NCBI RefSeq assembly: GCF_032163395.1
Contig: NZ_CP119968.1
Location: 419,501 to 483,500 of the forward strand
Origin: Gloeocapsopsis dulcis
Lineage (GTDB): Bacteria; Cyanobacteriota; Cyanobacteriia; Cyanobacteriales; Chroococcidiopsidaceae
Direction of reading: 5' to 3'
DNA: 64,000 nucleotides
Positions 1 through 9,258 of the stretch are shown here, in pieces. Both the position numbers and the translations under genes were made by a program. A model generated the notes under the pieces. The model was not told the origin of the DNA. It saw nothing but the letters and a program-made list of their open reading frames with translations, and searched no databases. Positions within the stretch are counted from its first letter, which is position 1, and each line of letters opens with the position of its first letter.

Positions 1-1391
1 CTTTCTAGCGACAATAAAGAATCTGGTGTCAGCTGTACATCAAGTCGAGATAGTAAAAGAATTCTAGGTGATAGTTGTTGTACCCATTGAAACTGACCTA
101 ACCAGCTAAAGAATCTGCCATCAGTGCCAGTATTGTTAATTGTTGCATCAAATGCATCGATGCCAAAGCTAAATTGCGATCGCGCAGCTAAGACTCGTGT
201 TGTACCACGATCTACCCAATCTTGCGCAAAGCGCACTACGCTAACTCGTGATTCTCCATTGTCAGGTCCTTCCGTAAAAGAAAACGTTTCATCGAGTAAA
301 AACGTACGACTGCGACGCAGATCAAATACTAATGATAATCCAAATTCGTTGGTAGGGGTTTGTGATATTGGTTGACGAAATGACACGGAAAAGGTGCGGG
401 TATCACTTTTAATATCAAAATCGCGAAAAGGGTCTTCAATAATACGGCTATTACTGTTACCGTAACGTAAACCAAGTGTACTATTGCTGGCATTTACGGG
501 AATTGTATAGTTAATGTCATAGATATCGAGTCCTTCAGTAATCCCATATTCTGCACTCAAGCGATCGCCAAATCCTAATAAATTATTGTGTGTTGCAAAC
601 ACACTTCCTTGCAGCGAACCAATGCTAGGAGACTGACGATTATCTGTTGTCAAGCCAGCAGTAAAGGGAGGGGCTTCTTGCAGACTGACTTGTAAAATAT
701 TGCGTCCAGCAGTACTACCTGCAGTTAATTCTGCATTGACTTGACGAATTAACGGATCAATTTGCAATAGTTGTAATGCACGTTCTAGGCGTTGTTGATT
801 GACGGGTGGTTTAGTTGCAATTTCTAAACGCGATCGCACATATTCTGATCGCAACCTTTGTAACCCACTGATATCGATACGTTCAAGTTCGCCTTCAACA
901 ACTTGGATTGTGACAACGCCCCTCGTAATATCTTGATTTACAGGCAAAAATGCCCCAGAAGTGACATAGCCATTATTGATATAGAGTTGAGTGATATCGG
1001 TACGTAGTTGAATTAAATCTTCAAAAGTGACTTCACGATTTGCGAAAGCTTCAGTTAATGCAGTGATTTCGTCTTGTAAAACCGTGCTTCCTAATACTTC
1101 TATTTTGTTGACAAGAAAGCGATCGCCTGTTGGAGTAGGAATTTCCGGTGATGGAGTTGGGGGAACTTCTAGTCTAGGTGCGGGTGATGGAAGTTGTGGT
1201 GGTGGAGTTTGCGGGAATTGTGGCGGTTGAGGAAGGGTGCGTTCGAGGATTTCTGGTGTATCGGGTGGCAGCGTGACTCCTGATGGTGGAGATTGTGCTA
1301 AGACACTTTTGGTAATGAGAATAGGGATAATGTTTAGGGCGATCGCTATTCCTTTCTCAGTTTGGAGTGTACTAAGAAACTTAATATTCAT
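1..1391 (-). CDS. ShlB/FhaC-type outer-membrane transporter (TpsB), 3' end outside window
   Basis: Reading the minus strand from the ATG at 1391 gives an open frame of 463 codons that runs off the left edge. It begins with a hydrophobic signal-like segment ending in VLAQ, followed by a Pro-rich linker (about residues 35-75) and a POTRA_2-like region (about residues 80-165, starting FLVNKIEVLGSTVL and ending in QVVEGELERIDI). The rest alternates short beta strands, as expected of the barrel that secretes a TpsA partner across the outer membrane. It lies 119 bases downstream of the TpsA gene on the same strand, so the two are probably co-transcribed. Known family members thread their exoprotein through the barrel without ATP. 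The last part of the barrel, with the family's final strand, is not in the window. Confidence 0.88.
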   Translation of the reverse strand, partial: MNIKFLSTLQTEKGIAIALNIIPILITKSVLAQSPPSGVTLPPDTPEILERTLPQPPQFPQTPPPQLPSPAPRLEVPPTPSPEIPTPTGDRFLVNKIEVLGSTVLQDEITALTEAFANREVTFEDLIQLRTDITQLYINNGYVTSGAFLPVNQDITRGVVTIQVVEGELERIDISGLQRLRSEYVRSRLEIATKPPVNQQRLERALQLLQIDPLIRQVNAELTAGSTAGRNILQVSLQEAPPFTAGLTTDNRQSPSIGSLQGSVFATHNNLLGFGDRLSAEYGITEGLDIYDINYTIPVNASNSTLGLRYGNSNSRIIEDPFRDFDIKSDTRTFSVSFRQPISQTPTNEFGLSLVFDLRRSRTFLLDETFSFTEGPDNGESRVSVVRFAQDWVDRGTTRVLAARSQFSFGIDAFDATINNTGTDGRFFSWLGQFQWVQQLSPRILLLSRLDVQLTPDSLLSLE

Positions 1392-1510
1392 TTATTAAAT
1401 TTTATCAGTAATTTTGCTGAATTATTATTATTTTTAGCTCTAATTTATACACTAAAATACCATATAAAAGATGTTCATTCTTATACTTTTTAATAAAAAG
1501 CTAAGAATTA

Positions 1511-4500
1511 CTAAGAACACTCACGACTCAGAATCAGTTGCCCGTTACTCAAGCGGTATGCGCCTTGCGGTTCGACAATGCGATCGCCTAATTGCCACGT
1601 ACGGGAAGAGCTTGTATCTGGTATCGAACGTACACTTCCAGTAGAATATGTAAAAGCTGCTTGCTCTCCTGGACGACTCGGTAAACCACCAGTGCCTGTA
1701 ATTAGGAAATTACCTGCTTGGTTACGACTACGTGCTATACAACTATTTGCTACCAAAGTTTCAGTGTTGATGATGTTTGCAGGTAATTCTGTGAGGCTAT
1801 TTTGAATAAAGCTGACATCAGGGATATTGACAACACCAGCTACTGCACCAGTAGCGTTAATATCAACGCGGTTATTGCCATCTAGAGTACTAGGGTCACT
1901 ATTAACTGCAGCAGGTTGAAAGTTTTCACCAAAAAATACGGAGGTATTGAGAGCAATATTACCACCGCGACCATCTTGGGCAAAAGCAAGGATATCGCTG
2001 TCATCGAACGCGAGGATCGAGTTAGCACTTAAGGTAATGTTACCACCACCACCAGTGCCACTAGCAACATTGGTTTGGATGTCACTGTCACCGCGTAGGC
2101 GGATATCTTGAGCAGAAATAGCGATCGCACCACCAGCAGCTTGATCGGCAAAAGTGAGAATATCACTGTTAGTAGACTCAATAAGACCATCTGCATTAAT
2201 AGTGATGCTTCCTGCATTTCCCTGACCTTGTGAACTCGCATTAATTTGAGCGCGATCGCTCAATCTCACTGCTCCAGCTTGAATATCAATGTTGCCACCC
2301 TGACCACTACTCGTCGTTGACGCTGATACTTCTGCTGCATTCTGGATAAGCAATTGCCCTGATTTAAGTGTCAGCCCGCCTGCATTTCCTGAGCCTTCAC
2401 TGTTGACAGCTATCCGAGCACTATCTTGAACAATTAAAGACCTAGATTGGATATCAATGTTTCCAGCATTACCATGTCCAGCAGTACTAGCTTGCATCTG
2501 AGCGCCATTTGTAATTGAAAGTGACCCTGTTGTGATTTTGATGTCACCTCCATTTCCGCTAGGAATTGTTGCTGGTGTAGCGGAAATATCTGTCAGGCTG
2601 ATAATGTAGCCTCCATGGTCAGCGCCACGATTATTCCAATCGCTCAAGGGCAGCGCTCCACCTGAACCTGTTGAACCAAGAATATCCGTAAAACTACCAG
2701 AGCCAAAGATCTTGCCATCATTACTTAAAGGATCGTTTGCCCAGCTTGTGATTGCTAAGTGATATTCGCCTGCTATAGCTGGAGTCAGAGGATGACCTGC
2801 TGGTAAGGTTGATTGATATGTGTTGTCACTGGCATCATCGTTGAAGTAGACACCCCGACCGTTGGCATCAAAGAGAAACAACCGAGTATCGACATTAGTG
2901 TTACCAACGGTAGTTGCTGAAAAGGTTTGATTCCCATTTAAGTATATTTTGTAGAAATCTACATCGTTACTACTAGAAAGAAATCCAGCGATACCAGGCA
3001 CAAGTTGTCCAGTTGCCCCAAATGTTAAATCTTGAGATGTATTAGTTAGCTGTCCTGCATCATTATTGTTTCCAGCTTCCCTAACAATAGGTGAGTCTTG
3101 TGTTGTCGCTAGCAATCCGCTACCAGCGCCATCTAATGTAACTTGCTCAGTAGCATTGACCACAATGTTACCAGCCTTACCAGTACTAGAAGTACTCGTG
3201 CTCAACACAGCACCATTACTGAGGGAAAATGCTCTTGCAGAAATTTCAATATTACCTCCATCTCCTAAAGAGCCAGCATCTACTGAGCTAAATGCTCCGG
3301 CAGGAGAATCATCAAAGGAAACGCTATCACCTGCAACAATCTTGATATTGCCTGCATTTCCCCGTCCCTGAGTTCTAGCACGTAGTTGAGCAGTATGAGA
3401 TACAAAATTTTCTATTTCGATAAAAATATCTCCTGCGTTTCCTTCCCCAATTGTTCTCGTATCCAGGAAAGCACCATCGTTCATAACCAAAGAGTTTGTC
3501 TTAAGTGTGATATCACCTCCCTCACCAATTGCCTTTTCCTCTACTGTGCTAGAAATAGCACTAGATATAATCTGGTCTCTAAACGGTCCTGTTGCTGGTC
3601 CTCTTCCAGAAAGAGTTACTTTATCAGTAGCAATTATTGCTACATTACCTGCGTTTCCTAAACTCTCAGTATCAGAACGTAGCTGTGAGCCATTAACTAG
3701 AGAAAGATTACTAGTCGTGATTTTAATATCACCTCCACTTCCAATTCCACCTTCACTACCAGCAACTTCTCCATCACTGACTTCTGAGAAGATAGTGGCA
3801 TTGTCTAGAGACACAAGGTCTTGTGCTTCAATAACTACGTTGCCTGAGTTGCCTTCACCTTCAGTAATAGAAGATATTTGAGCATTGTTGTTTATGACAA
3901 GCGATCCTGTTGTAATTTTTATCTCTCCAGCGTTGCCAGCTGCTCCTTTTTCTACTCTATTAAGAACTAAAGTATTAAATCGAGTATCACCAATACCTTC
4001 AATGAAAACGCTATCATTGGCTATAAGGCTCATAATGCCTGCGTTTCCTTCTCCAGAGATATTGGTACTTAGTACAGCTCCATCTCTCAGAAAAATCGAT
4101 CCTCCAGCTTGGATATCAATGTTGCCACCATTCCCTGTTGCGTTCTGATTGACATCATTCTCAATTAAGCTTCTTCCTGAACCAGCTATATTGACAGTTT
4201 CCTTGGCATTAAGCGTAATATCTCCAGCTTGTGCACCATCTGAACCTAAATCACTTAATATCCCTGCGGAAAGACTACTTCCTTCCAAGATATTTATGTT
4301 CTGTGCAGCGATCGCAATATCTCCACCACCTTCACCTGCAACAATAAACCCTGCGCCATTTGTCAAAGCGACATCAGCCCTAGATAGATCGTCTGGAACT
4401 GACAAACTAAAATTATCGCCATTATGCTCTAAGCCTACTGTTCCTATTCCTGCTACTGCTGCGAGATCAACGCGCCCGCCAAAAGCAACAATTCCACCGC

Positions 4501-5182
4501 CATCTGCGGTTATATCTCCACCAATGAGTAGTAAACTTTGACCATCTGGAACTCTTAGACCAAAATAGCCCGAATTACCTGCTGCATCTTGACCTGCGGG
4601 TGCTGTTGATCTGTTTTCGATAGAACTTGCATTAATTTGGTTAAACAAAAATGCTGAGGGACTCACTGTTAAGAGTGAAGAAGGCACATTAGGACTTGAT
4701 GCATTGAATAAACCTTGTTCGCCAAACCCAATTGCATTAGCCGTTGTCGCAATAAAAGAACCTGCAACATTCAAACTGCTATTTTCCCCAAAAATAATAC
4801 CATTGGGATTCATCAAGAATAGGTTGGCATTACCTAAAACACCAAGCGTACCCAGAATGTTAGAAGGGTTGTTTCCTGTAACTCGACTGAGAATGTTGTC
4901 AATTCCCGCAGGATTGCTAAAGTAAGCGCCTCTTCCTGCATCAATATTGAACTCTTGAAAACTGTGGAAAAGGTTAGCTCCTCGAATTGCACCACCATCA
5001 ATGCGATCGCTAGAAGTCCCATTAATAATAACATCCGGTGTGACTACCGAATTTTCACTACCAAGCGTGGTATCTGGAGTAATCTGAGCTTGGGCGCAAG
5101 TTTGTGAAAGGGCGATCGCTCCTACAACGGTCGTAAATTGCACTAGCCGCAATCCACTTAAACCAAGTTTTAAATTGGTCAT
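1511..5182 (-). CDS. Two-partner secretion exoprotein (TpsA), filamentous-haemagglutinin type
   Basis: A 1223-residue secreted adhesin-like protein. Residues 1-33 are a signal peptide ending in CAQAQ. The TPS secretion domain (haemagglutinin activity domain, about residues 35-150) shows the NPNGIIFG motif used for recognition by TpsB. The rest is a right-handed beta-helix made of many degenerate repeats of the type GNAGNI / GGDIKITTGSL. About residues 725-865 break the repeat pattern with a segment resembling a pre-peptidase C-terminal (PPC/DVUA0089-like) beta-sandwich (DVDFYKIYL, DTRLFLFDANG, GEYHLAITSW). Near the C terminus a lone Cys followed by GTGGLPSRPGE is the ending seen in many cyanobacterial members. 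Its partner transporter follows directly. Likely role: surface adhesion or aggregation; the ligand is unknown. Confidence 0.9.
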   Translation of the reverse strand: MTNLKLGLSGLRLVQFTTVVGAIALSQTCAQAQITPDTTLGSENSVVTPDVIINGTSSDRIDGGAIRGANLFHSFQEFNIDAGRGAYFSNPAGIDNILSRVTGNNPSNILGTLGVLGNANLFLMNPNGIIFGENSSLNVAGSFIATTANAIGFGEQGLFNASSPNVPSSLLTVSPSAFLFNQINASSIENRSTAPAGQDAAGNSGYFGLRVPDGQSLLLIGGDITADGGGIVAFGGRVDLAAVAGIGTVGLEHNGDNFSLSVPDDLSRADVALTNGAGFIVAGEGGGDIAIAAQNINILEGSSLSAGILSDLGSDGAQAGDITLNAKETVNIAGSGRSLIENDVNQNATGNGGNIDIQAGGSIFLRDGAVLSTNISGEGNAGIMSLIANDSVFIEGIGDTRFNTLVLNRVEKGAAGNAGEIKITTGSLVINNNAQISSITEGEGNSGNVVIEAQDLVSLDNATIFSEVSDGEVAGSEGGIGSGGDIKITTSNLSLVNGSQLRSDTESLGNAGNVAIIATDKVTLSGRGPATGPFRDQIISSAISSTVEEKAIGEGGDITLKTNSLVMNDGAFLDTRTIGEGNAGDIFIEIENFVSHTAQLRARTQGRGNAGNIKIVAGDSVSFDDSPAGAFSSVDAGSLGDGGNIEISARAFSLSNGAVLSTSTSSTGKAGNIVVNATEQVTLDGAGSGLLATTQDSPIVREAGNNNDAGQLTNTSQDLTFGATGQLVPGIAGFLSSSNDVDFYKIYLNGNQTFSATTVGNTNVDTRLFLFDANGRGVYFNDDASDNTYQSTLPAGHPLTPAIAGEYHLAITSWANDPLSNDGKIFGSGSFTDILGSTGSGGALPLSDWNNRGADHGGYIISLTDISATPATIPSGNGGDIKITTGSLSITNGAQMQASTAGHGNAGNIDIQSRSLIVQDSARIAVNSEGSGNAGGLTLKSGQLLIQNAAEVSASTTSSGQGGNIDIQAGAVRLSDRAQINASSQGQGNAGSITINADGLIESTNSDILTFADQAAGGAIAISAQDIRLRGDSDIQTNVASGTGGGGNITLSANSILAFDDSDILAFAQDGRGGNIALNTSVFFGENFQPAAVNSDPSTLDGNNRVDINATGAVAGVVNIPDVSFIQNSLTELPANIINTETLVANSCIARSRNQAGNFLITGTGGLPSRPGEQAAFTYSTGSVRSIPDTSSSRTWQLGDRIVEPQGAYRLSNGQLILSRECS

Positions 5183-5526
5183 TAGGGGTTTAATTCCTTA
5201 ACGAGCTGATAACTCAGTTATTCTTTAATTAAGGCATGATTTGGTTCAGATTATACCTATATACATGTTTTCCTAAAATAAATATTTCTTAAGAATAAGA
5301 TACTAGTATTACAACAAAGTGATAGAAAAATTAAATATTAATATGATTTTATATTAAGGCTTCTCTAATAAAACCAAGTAGTAGATGTGGCGTAAATCTC
5401 TGACTTATCAAAAGTCATCAAATCGCAATTCTAAATATTGTTTGGGGATTACTTATGTAGGAGTCAATAAAATAAACTCCTACATTTTTAACTTAATTTT
5501 GGATTAAATCTCATTATTCCTGTTAA
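5183..5526. other. AT-rich intergenic region upstream of tpsA
   Basis: About 340 bases with no credible gene. It must hold the promoter and leader of the two-partner secretion operon (minus strand). The only clear structure is a 9-bp inverted repeat at 5456-5484, listed separately. Confidence 0.5.
5456..5484. terminator. Hairpin downstream of the 5527 gene, possible terminator
   Basis: TGTAGGAGT and ACTCCTACA form a perfect 9-bp stem with an 11-base loop, 43 bases past the stop of the upstream minus-strand gene. A TTTTTA run follows on the plus strand, while the minus strand (the direction of the neighbouring genes) lacks a good T tract. It may therefore be an RNA 3'-end stabiliser rather than an intrinsic terminator. 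Confidence 0.35.
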
Positions 5527-6165
5527 CTACTGTACTCTAACACCGCTAATAGTTGCTGTATAACGATTCCAAGGTGAGAAGGTTAAACCTCGCCCAACCA
5601 CATCAATTTGACCAGCAATTTGTTGAAAGTTATTGCGAAATTGAAGTTGCATATAGCCACCATAGATTTGATATGGTGTAGCCGTAATACCCTGCATAAC
5701 AGTAAAGATATTAGTACCAGTAGCAGCTATTCGGGAATCGGGACGAATTGTTACAACTGCGGTACTAGGATTGTAGTTGACATATGCTAAATCGAGATTA
5801 GCACGACTACCAACGAGGTTATTGTTAGTTGCAAGCCAAATAGCTCCTCTCTGAGGAGAAGTATAAGGATTACCAGATGCCAAAGCAACCTCGAAAGGAT
5901 TTACATCATTTTGGGTAACTCTAGTAACGGTTGGAGATACAACTACAAACCCTGTCCGTTGAAAAGGATATTGAAGTACACTTCCTGTAATTGTTACTTG
6001 ATAAACTAGTTGAGCAGTAGCACTGCTCATAAAAGCTATTGTGCTAACAACACTAGTTACTAAGAAAGCTGTAAATAATGATAAACGACGAGCTACAAAA
6101 TTAAGAAATTTTGCTGATGGTTTGCTTAAAGATTCTGATTGCTGATTTTTCATTGTGGTTAACAT
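5527..6165 (-). CDS. Exported protein of unknown function
   Basis: I do not recognise a family. The protein has 212 residues (or 208 from the ATG at codon 5). A basic N-terminus is followed by a hydrophobic stretch (about residues 30-50, ending SSATAQ) that looks like a signal peptide with cleavage after AQ. The mature part of about 160 residues is rich in beta-prone residues, Asn, Thr and Val, has no Cys, and has no obvious catalytic motif. It lies upstream of tpsA in the same orientation, with a 344-base gap and a hairpin between, so it is probably a separate transcription unit. A beta-sandwich surface or matrix protein would fit, but this is a guess. Confidence 0.65.
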   Translation of the reverse strand: MLTTMKNQQSESLSKPSAKFLNFVARRLSLFTAFLVTSVVSTIAFMSSATAQLVYQVTITGSVLQYPFQRTGFVVVSPTVTRVTQNDVNPFEVALASGNPYTSPQRGAIWLATNNNLVGSRANLDLAYVNYNPSTAVVTIRPDSRIAATGTNIFTVMQGITATPYQIYGGYMQLQFRNNFQQIAGQIDVVGRGLTFSPWNRYTATISGVRVQ

Positions 6166-6321
6166 AGCTATTTTCTACTTACTTTGATACATAGGATAAA
6201 AACAAATATTGAGTAAAACAATCAACATTTATGCAAACTTAAATTCACAGAATAGAAAAATAGTTAGCACAATCCAGTAATTGACATTGCACAAAAATAC
6301 ATGGCATCGTAAAGAATACTT

Positions 6322-6368
6322 AGCGAATGAATTCGCAGCTAAACAAACAAAGTCCACCACCGTGGACT
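6322..6368 (-). repeat. Dispersed palindromic repeat, copy 1
   Basis: Read on the minus strand, this 47-base segment matches 55659-55705 on the plus strand at 40 of 47 positions. It contains two small hairpins: AGTCCAC/GTGGACT with a 4-base loop (6351-6368) and GCGAAT/ATTCGC with a 2-base loop (6323-6336). A further hairpin GTGTGC/GCACAC sits just outside (6392-6407). It lies in the 263-base gap between two minus-strand genes. The form resembles small non-coding repeats or MITE-like remnants spread in cyanobacterial genomes. Confidence 0.75.
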
Positions 6369-6428
6369 TACTAATAAATCTCTTAACTTTAGTGTGCCTC
6401 CGCACACTTCGTTTGGGTAGCCCCAACT

Positions 6429-9017
6429 TCAGTCGAAGGGCATCTGCCTCAGCATCACTCTGGCTGGAGATAAATCTTGAATCGCATCAGGTGGAGAGAG
6501 TGCTTGAAAACTCTCCAGGTGAGGGCGAGCCTGCTCCTTGCTGCCCTGTGCTGACAATTGGACATATTGAGAGTAACTGTGACCTGCATTCACGTAGCCA
6601 TATTGTGCTGAAGTGAGATTGGCGAGGTAGGGATCGACTTCTGGACTAACGGCTGAACGGATCTGGTTGTATAGCCGTTCTCGCTCAGAACCAACGAGGA
6701 AACGAGCTGCTCCAGTTTGTACCTGTCGGTGAGTTTGCGGTGCAAGATACTCAATCAGGGGGTAGTCGTCAGTGTTGAGCGGGTAGTTGTCAAATAGTCT
6801 GCTTGCGGTGATATTGCCAACATACAACCGAAGCAAGAGCGCTGTTAAAGCCTCATCGCTGGTAGGGATAGCGATCGCCCCCAACTGATTCATAAGATGG
6901 CGTCCATGCCGAGCAATAACCTGTGGATCGAGCAGCTGTGCCTGTTTTTGTCCGACTAGTGCCACGATTGAGCGGCTGGGTGCTAAATCACCGCGCCACA
7001 ACACCACCTGGGGAAAGGCTTCTGCCATTGTGCGGGCAATGATACCAAACTCCTGCTGCGATACTTGATAAAGAGGAATCCACTGGACGAAGATGCCATC
7101 TGGCTCTAGGCGTTCCTTGGCAATTTGATAATTCTCCAACGTGTAGAGATTGCCTGTACCCCGCTCCCACGGCGTAAATAAGTCACTAATAATCAGGTTA
7201 TAGCGATCGCCGCTGCGGCTCAAACAGTTACGTCCATCTTCGGCATGAATTGTCACTCGTTCATCTTCAAATAGTCCTCTAGTCCAAGCAGTAAAGTGAG
7301 CTTTTGATAAAGCAACCACCTCAGGTAATAGCTCACACACAACAACTCGCTCGACTGGAAACGCCAGAGCAGCACCCGCTGTAATACCTGTACCCATTCC
7401 CAAGTAGAACACTGAGTCAGGCGTCGGATGAGCCATCATTGGCACGACAGTTTGATTTTGCTCGAAGTGCAAATTACGCGAGCTACCCAGCGTGTAGTAG
7501 GTGTTAACTCGAATAGCTCGTCCCCCATTAGCGGCATCAACTACTGCAACCGTTGCATGAGATCCTTCTCGTATTTCTACAATCCGGTCATTTGCACGGG
7601 TTCCAATGGGCACTGTTTGCAGCATTTGCAAATTCATTCCGGTGACGAGAACTACCCCAGCAACTGCGATTCCAGCCACAACTAGACGAGTCAGAGTTGT
7701 ATGAATCAAGGCGATCGCAGCCAAAATTACTAAGTAAACAGCAGCCAACAGCAACAAACTCCGCCAGGCTCCCATTATCGGCAGTAGCAAGAAACCTGCA
7801 CTCAGCGATCCTAGAATTGCACCAATTGTATCGGCTGAGATGAGTCGCCCGACTCGCTCACTGGGCTGTCGCGGATCAGCATCTAGAATTCGCATTAAAT
7901 AAGGCAGCACTGCCCCTAGCACCATTCCAGGCAACAGCATCACCAACCCTGCTACACTGGCGATCGCCAACAGATAACCACCCCAGCCTAGATCGCCCCC
8001 CAGGTAAGTCAGTCCATCAGTCACTTCATAAAACAGCCAGGGAGAAACTGCTGTAGCGCTACTAGCCAGCAACAATAAGCAACATAGAATAATCGGTGGC
8101 GTGGGACAATGCAGCTGAGAGAGAGCATTGGCGATCGCTGCTCCTAATGAGAGGGCAAGTAAGAAGGTTGAGAGGACAAGGGCATAGGTGTAGACAGAGT
8201 TCTGCAAGACTTGAGAAAACAGCCTAGTCCAGATCACTTCAATCCCAAGAGTGGCAAACCCAGAGGAGAATGCTGTCGCCCAGATGAGAGGAGCAGGTAA
8301 AGGTAAAAACTGAGGCGATCGTTCAGAGACTTTTCTAGCATCGGAATTCAATTTTTGTTGCGAGTCCGATGAAATGCTCGACATTTGTGCATCTGTGCCA
8401 GCTAGTATCACTGCCAATAGCCCGACTGTAAAGTCTAGTCCCACAGCCAGTAAATAGGTATGACGAAACCCTAACACCAGGGGTAAGACAAAGCCAGTTG
8501 CCAATGCACCTGACGCTGAACCGGCTGTATTGACGGCATAAAGCTGGGTGCCGACAGTTGCCAATTTATTTGGGTAGCGCACCAAATGCTGCACCATCAG
8601 TGGCAGAGTACCACCCATTAAAAAAGAAGCAGGCAAGAGCAAAGTTGCCGCAATAATAGCTTTTACCAGCGTATCTAAGAGCGGAGAATGGCCTACTGCA
8701 GCGTAGAGGATGGGATACAGCGCATGATAAACATCAACAAGAACAAAATGCCCTAATGCGGTTAATGCCACTCCGATTTCAATCCACCCAAACCAGCATA
8801 GACTAGAGGCAAACAAAGGAGCGCGACGACCCCAAAACCAACCTCCAGAGGCAAGCCCTGTAAAGAAAATGGCAACAGTCAGAGCCGCTGCTTGGGCAGT
8901 ACTGCCAAATAGCAATCCCAACTCGCGCACCCATAGTACCTGATAAACAAGTGCAGCAAAGCCTGAGAAAAACAATAAGATCAGCAGGCTGATTGAAGCA
9001 ATCGAGCGTTTTGGCAT
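6429..9017 (-). CDS. Fused MFS-like membrane / spermidine synthase-like protein
   Basis: The ATG at 9017 gives MPKRSIASISLL directly before the first membrane segment (862 residues). A GTG at 9041 would add eight residues. The N-terminal about 480 residues hold roughly a dozen hydrophobic segments. The C-terminal part is a Rossmann methyltransferase-like domain of the spermidine-synthase fold: FYLGMGTGITAG (glycine-rich SAM loop), VVVCELLPEVV (acidic residue for the ribose), HAEDGRNCL, and SDLFTPW. The family, often named fused MFS/spermidine synthase, has no firmly established substrate. The domain may make an aminopropyl-transfer product or a related small molecule that the membrane part moves. 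No speD-like gene is seen nearby. The gene stands alone between a repeat-bearing gap and a divergent gene. Confidence 0.85.
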   Translation of the reverse strand: MPKRSIASISLLILLFFSGFAALVYQVLWVRELGLLFGSTAQAAALTVAIFFTGLASGGWFWGRRAPLFASSLCWFGWIEIGVALTALGHFVLVDVYHALYPILYAAVGHSPLLDTLVKAIIAATLLLPASFLMGGTLPLMVQHLVRYPNKLATVGTQLYAVNTAGSASGALATGFVLPLVLGFRHTYLLAVGLDFTVGLLAVILAGTDAQMSSISSDSQQKLNSDARKVSERSPQFLPLPAPLIWATAFSSGFATLGIEVIWTRLFSQVLQNSVYTYALVLSTFLLALSLGAAIANALSQLHCPTPPIILCCLLLLASSATAVSPWLFYEVTDGLTYLGGDLGWGGYLLAIASVAGLVMLLPGMVLGAVLPYLMRILDADPRQPSERVGRLISADTIGAILGSLSAGFLLLPIMGAWRSLLLLAAVYLVILAAIALIHTTLTRLVVAGIAVAGVVLVTGMNLQMLQTVPIGTRANDRIVEIREGSHATVAVVDAANGGRAIRVNTYYTLGSSRNLHFEQNQTVVPMMAHPTPDSVFYLGMGTGITAGAALAFPVERVVVCELLPEVVALSKAHFTAWTRGLFEDERVTIHAEDGRNCLSRSGDRYNLIISDLFTPWERGTGNLYTLENYQIAKERLEPDGIFVQWIPLYQVSQQEFGIIARTMAEAFPQVVLWRGDLAPSRSIVALVGQKQAQLLDPQVIARHGRHLMNQLGAIAIPTSDEALTALLLRLYVGNITASRLFDNYPLNTDDYPLIEYLAPQTHRQVQTGAARFLVGSERERLYNQIRSAVSPEVDPYLANLTSAQYGYVNAGHSYSQYVQLSAQGSKEQARPHLESFQALSPPDAIQDLSPARVMLRQMPFD

Positions 9018-9258
9018 ATCTGATTCATCTAGTATCGCCACTTAGTGGTCTATGCACGATTATGTCTAACGACAAATATTTTGGCTGGGTGCAACAATGA
9101 CAATATTCTATTACTATGCACGATCGCTGATTCTAGTAGAGTAGTTTCAGCTTTCACTTGAGGAGAGTACTGTAGGATCTTGAAGGAAAATACAATAAGC
9201 GCGATCACTTCATTACCTTGTAGGATTTAATCAGGTAGCCATATTCTTACGGCAAGGC

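Noticed and set aside
3066-4541. Several plus-strand open frames opposite tpsA (for example 3066-3371, 3507-3881, 4149-4541)
   Set aside because: They are mirror frames of the tpsA beta-helix repeats, with no ribosome sites and low-complexity Ser/Pro/Leu-rich products.
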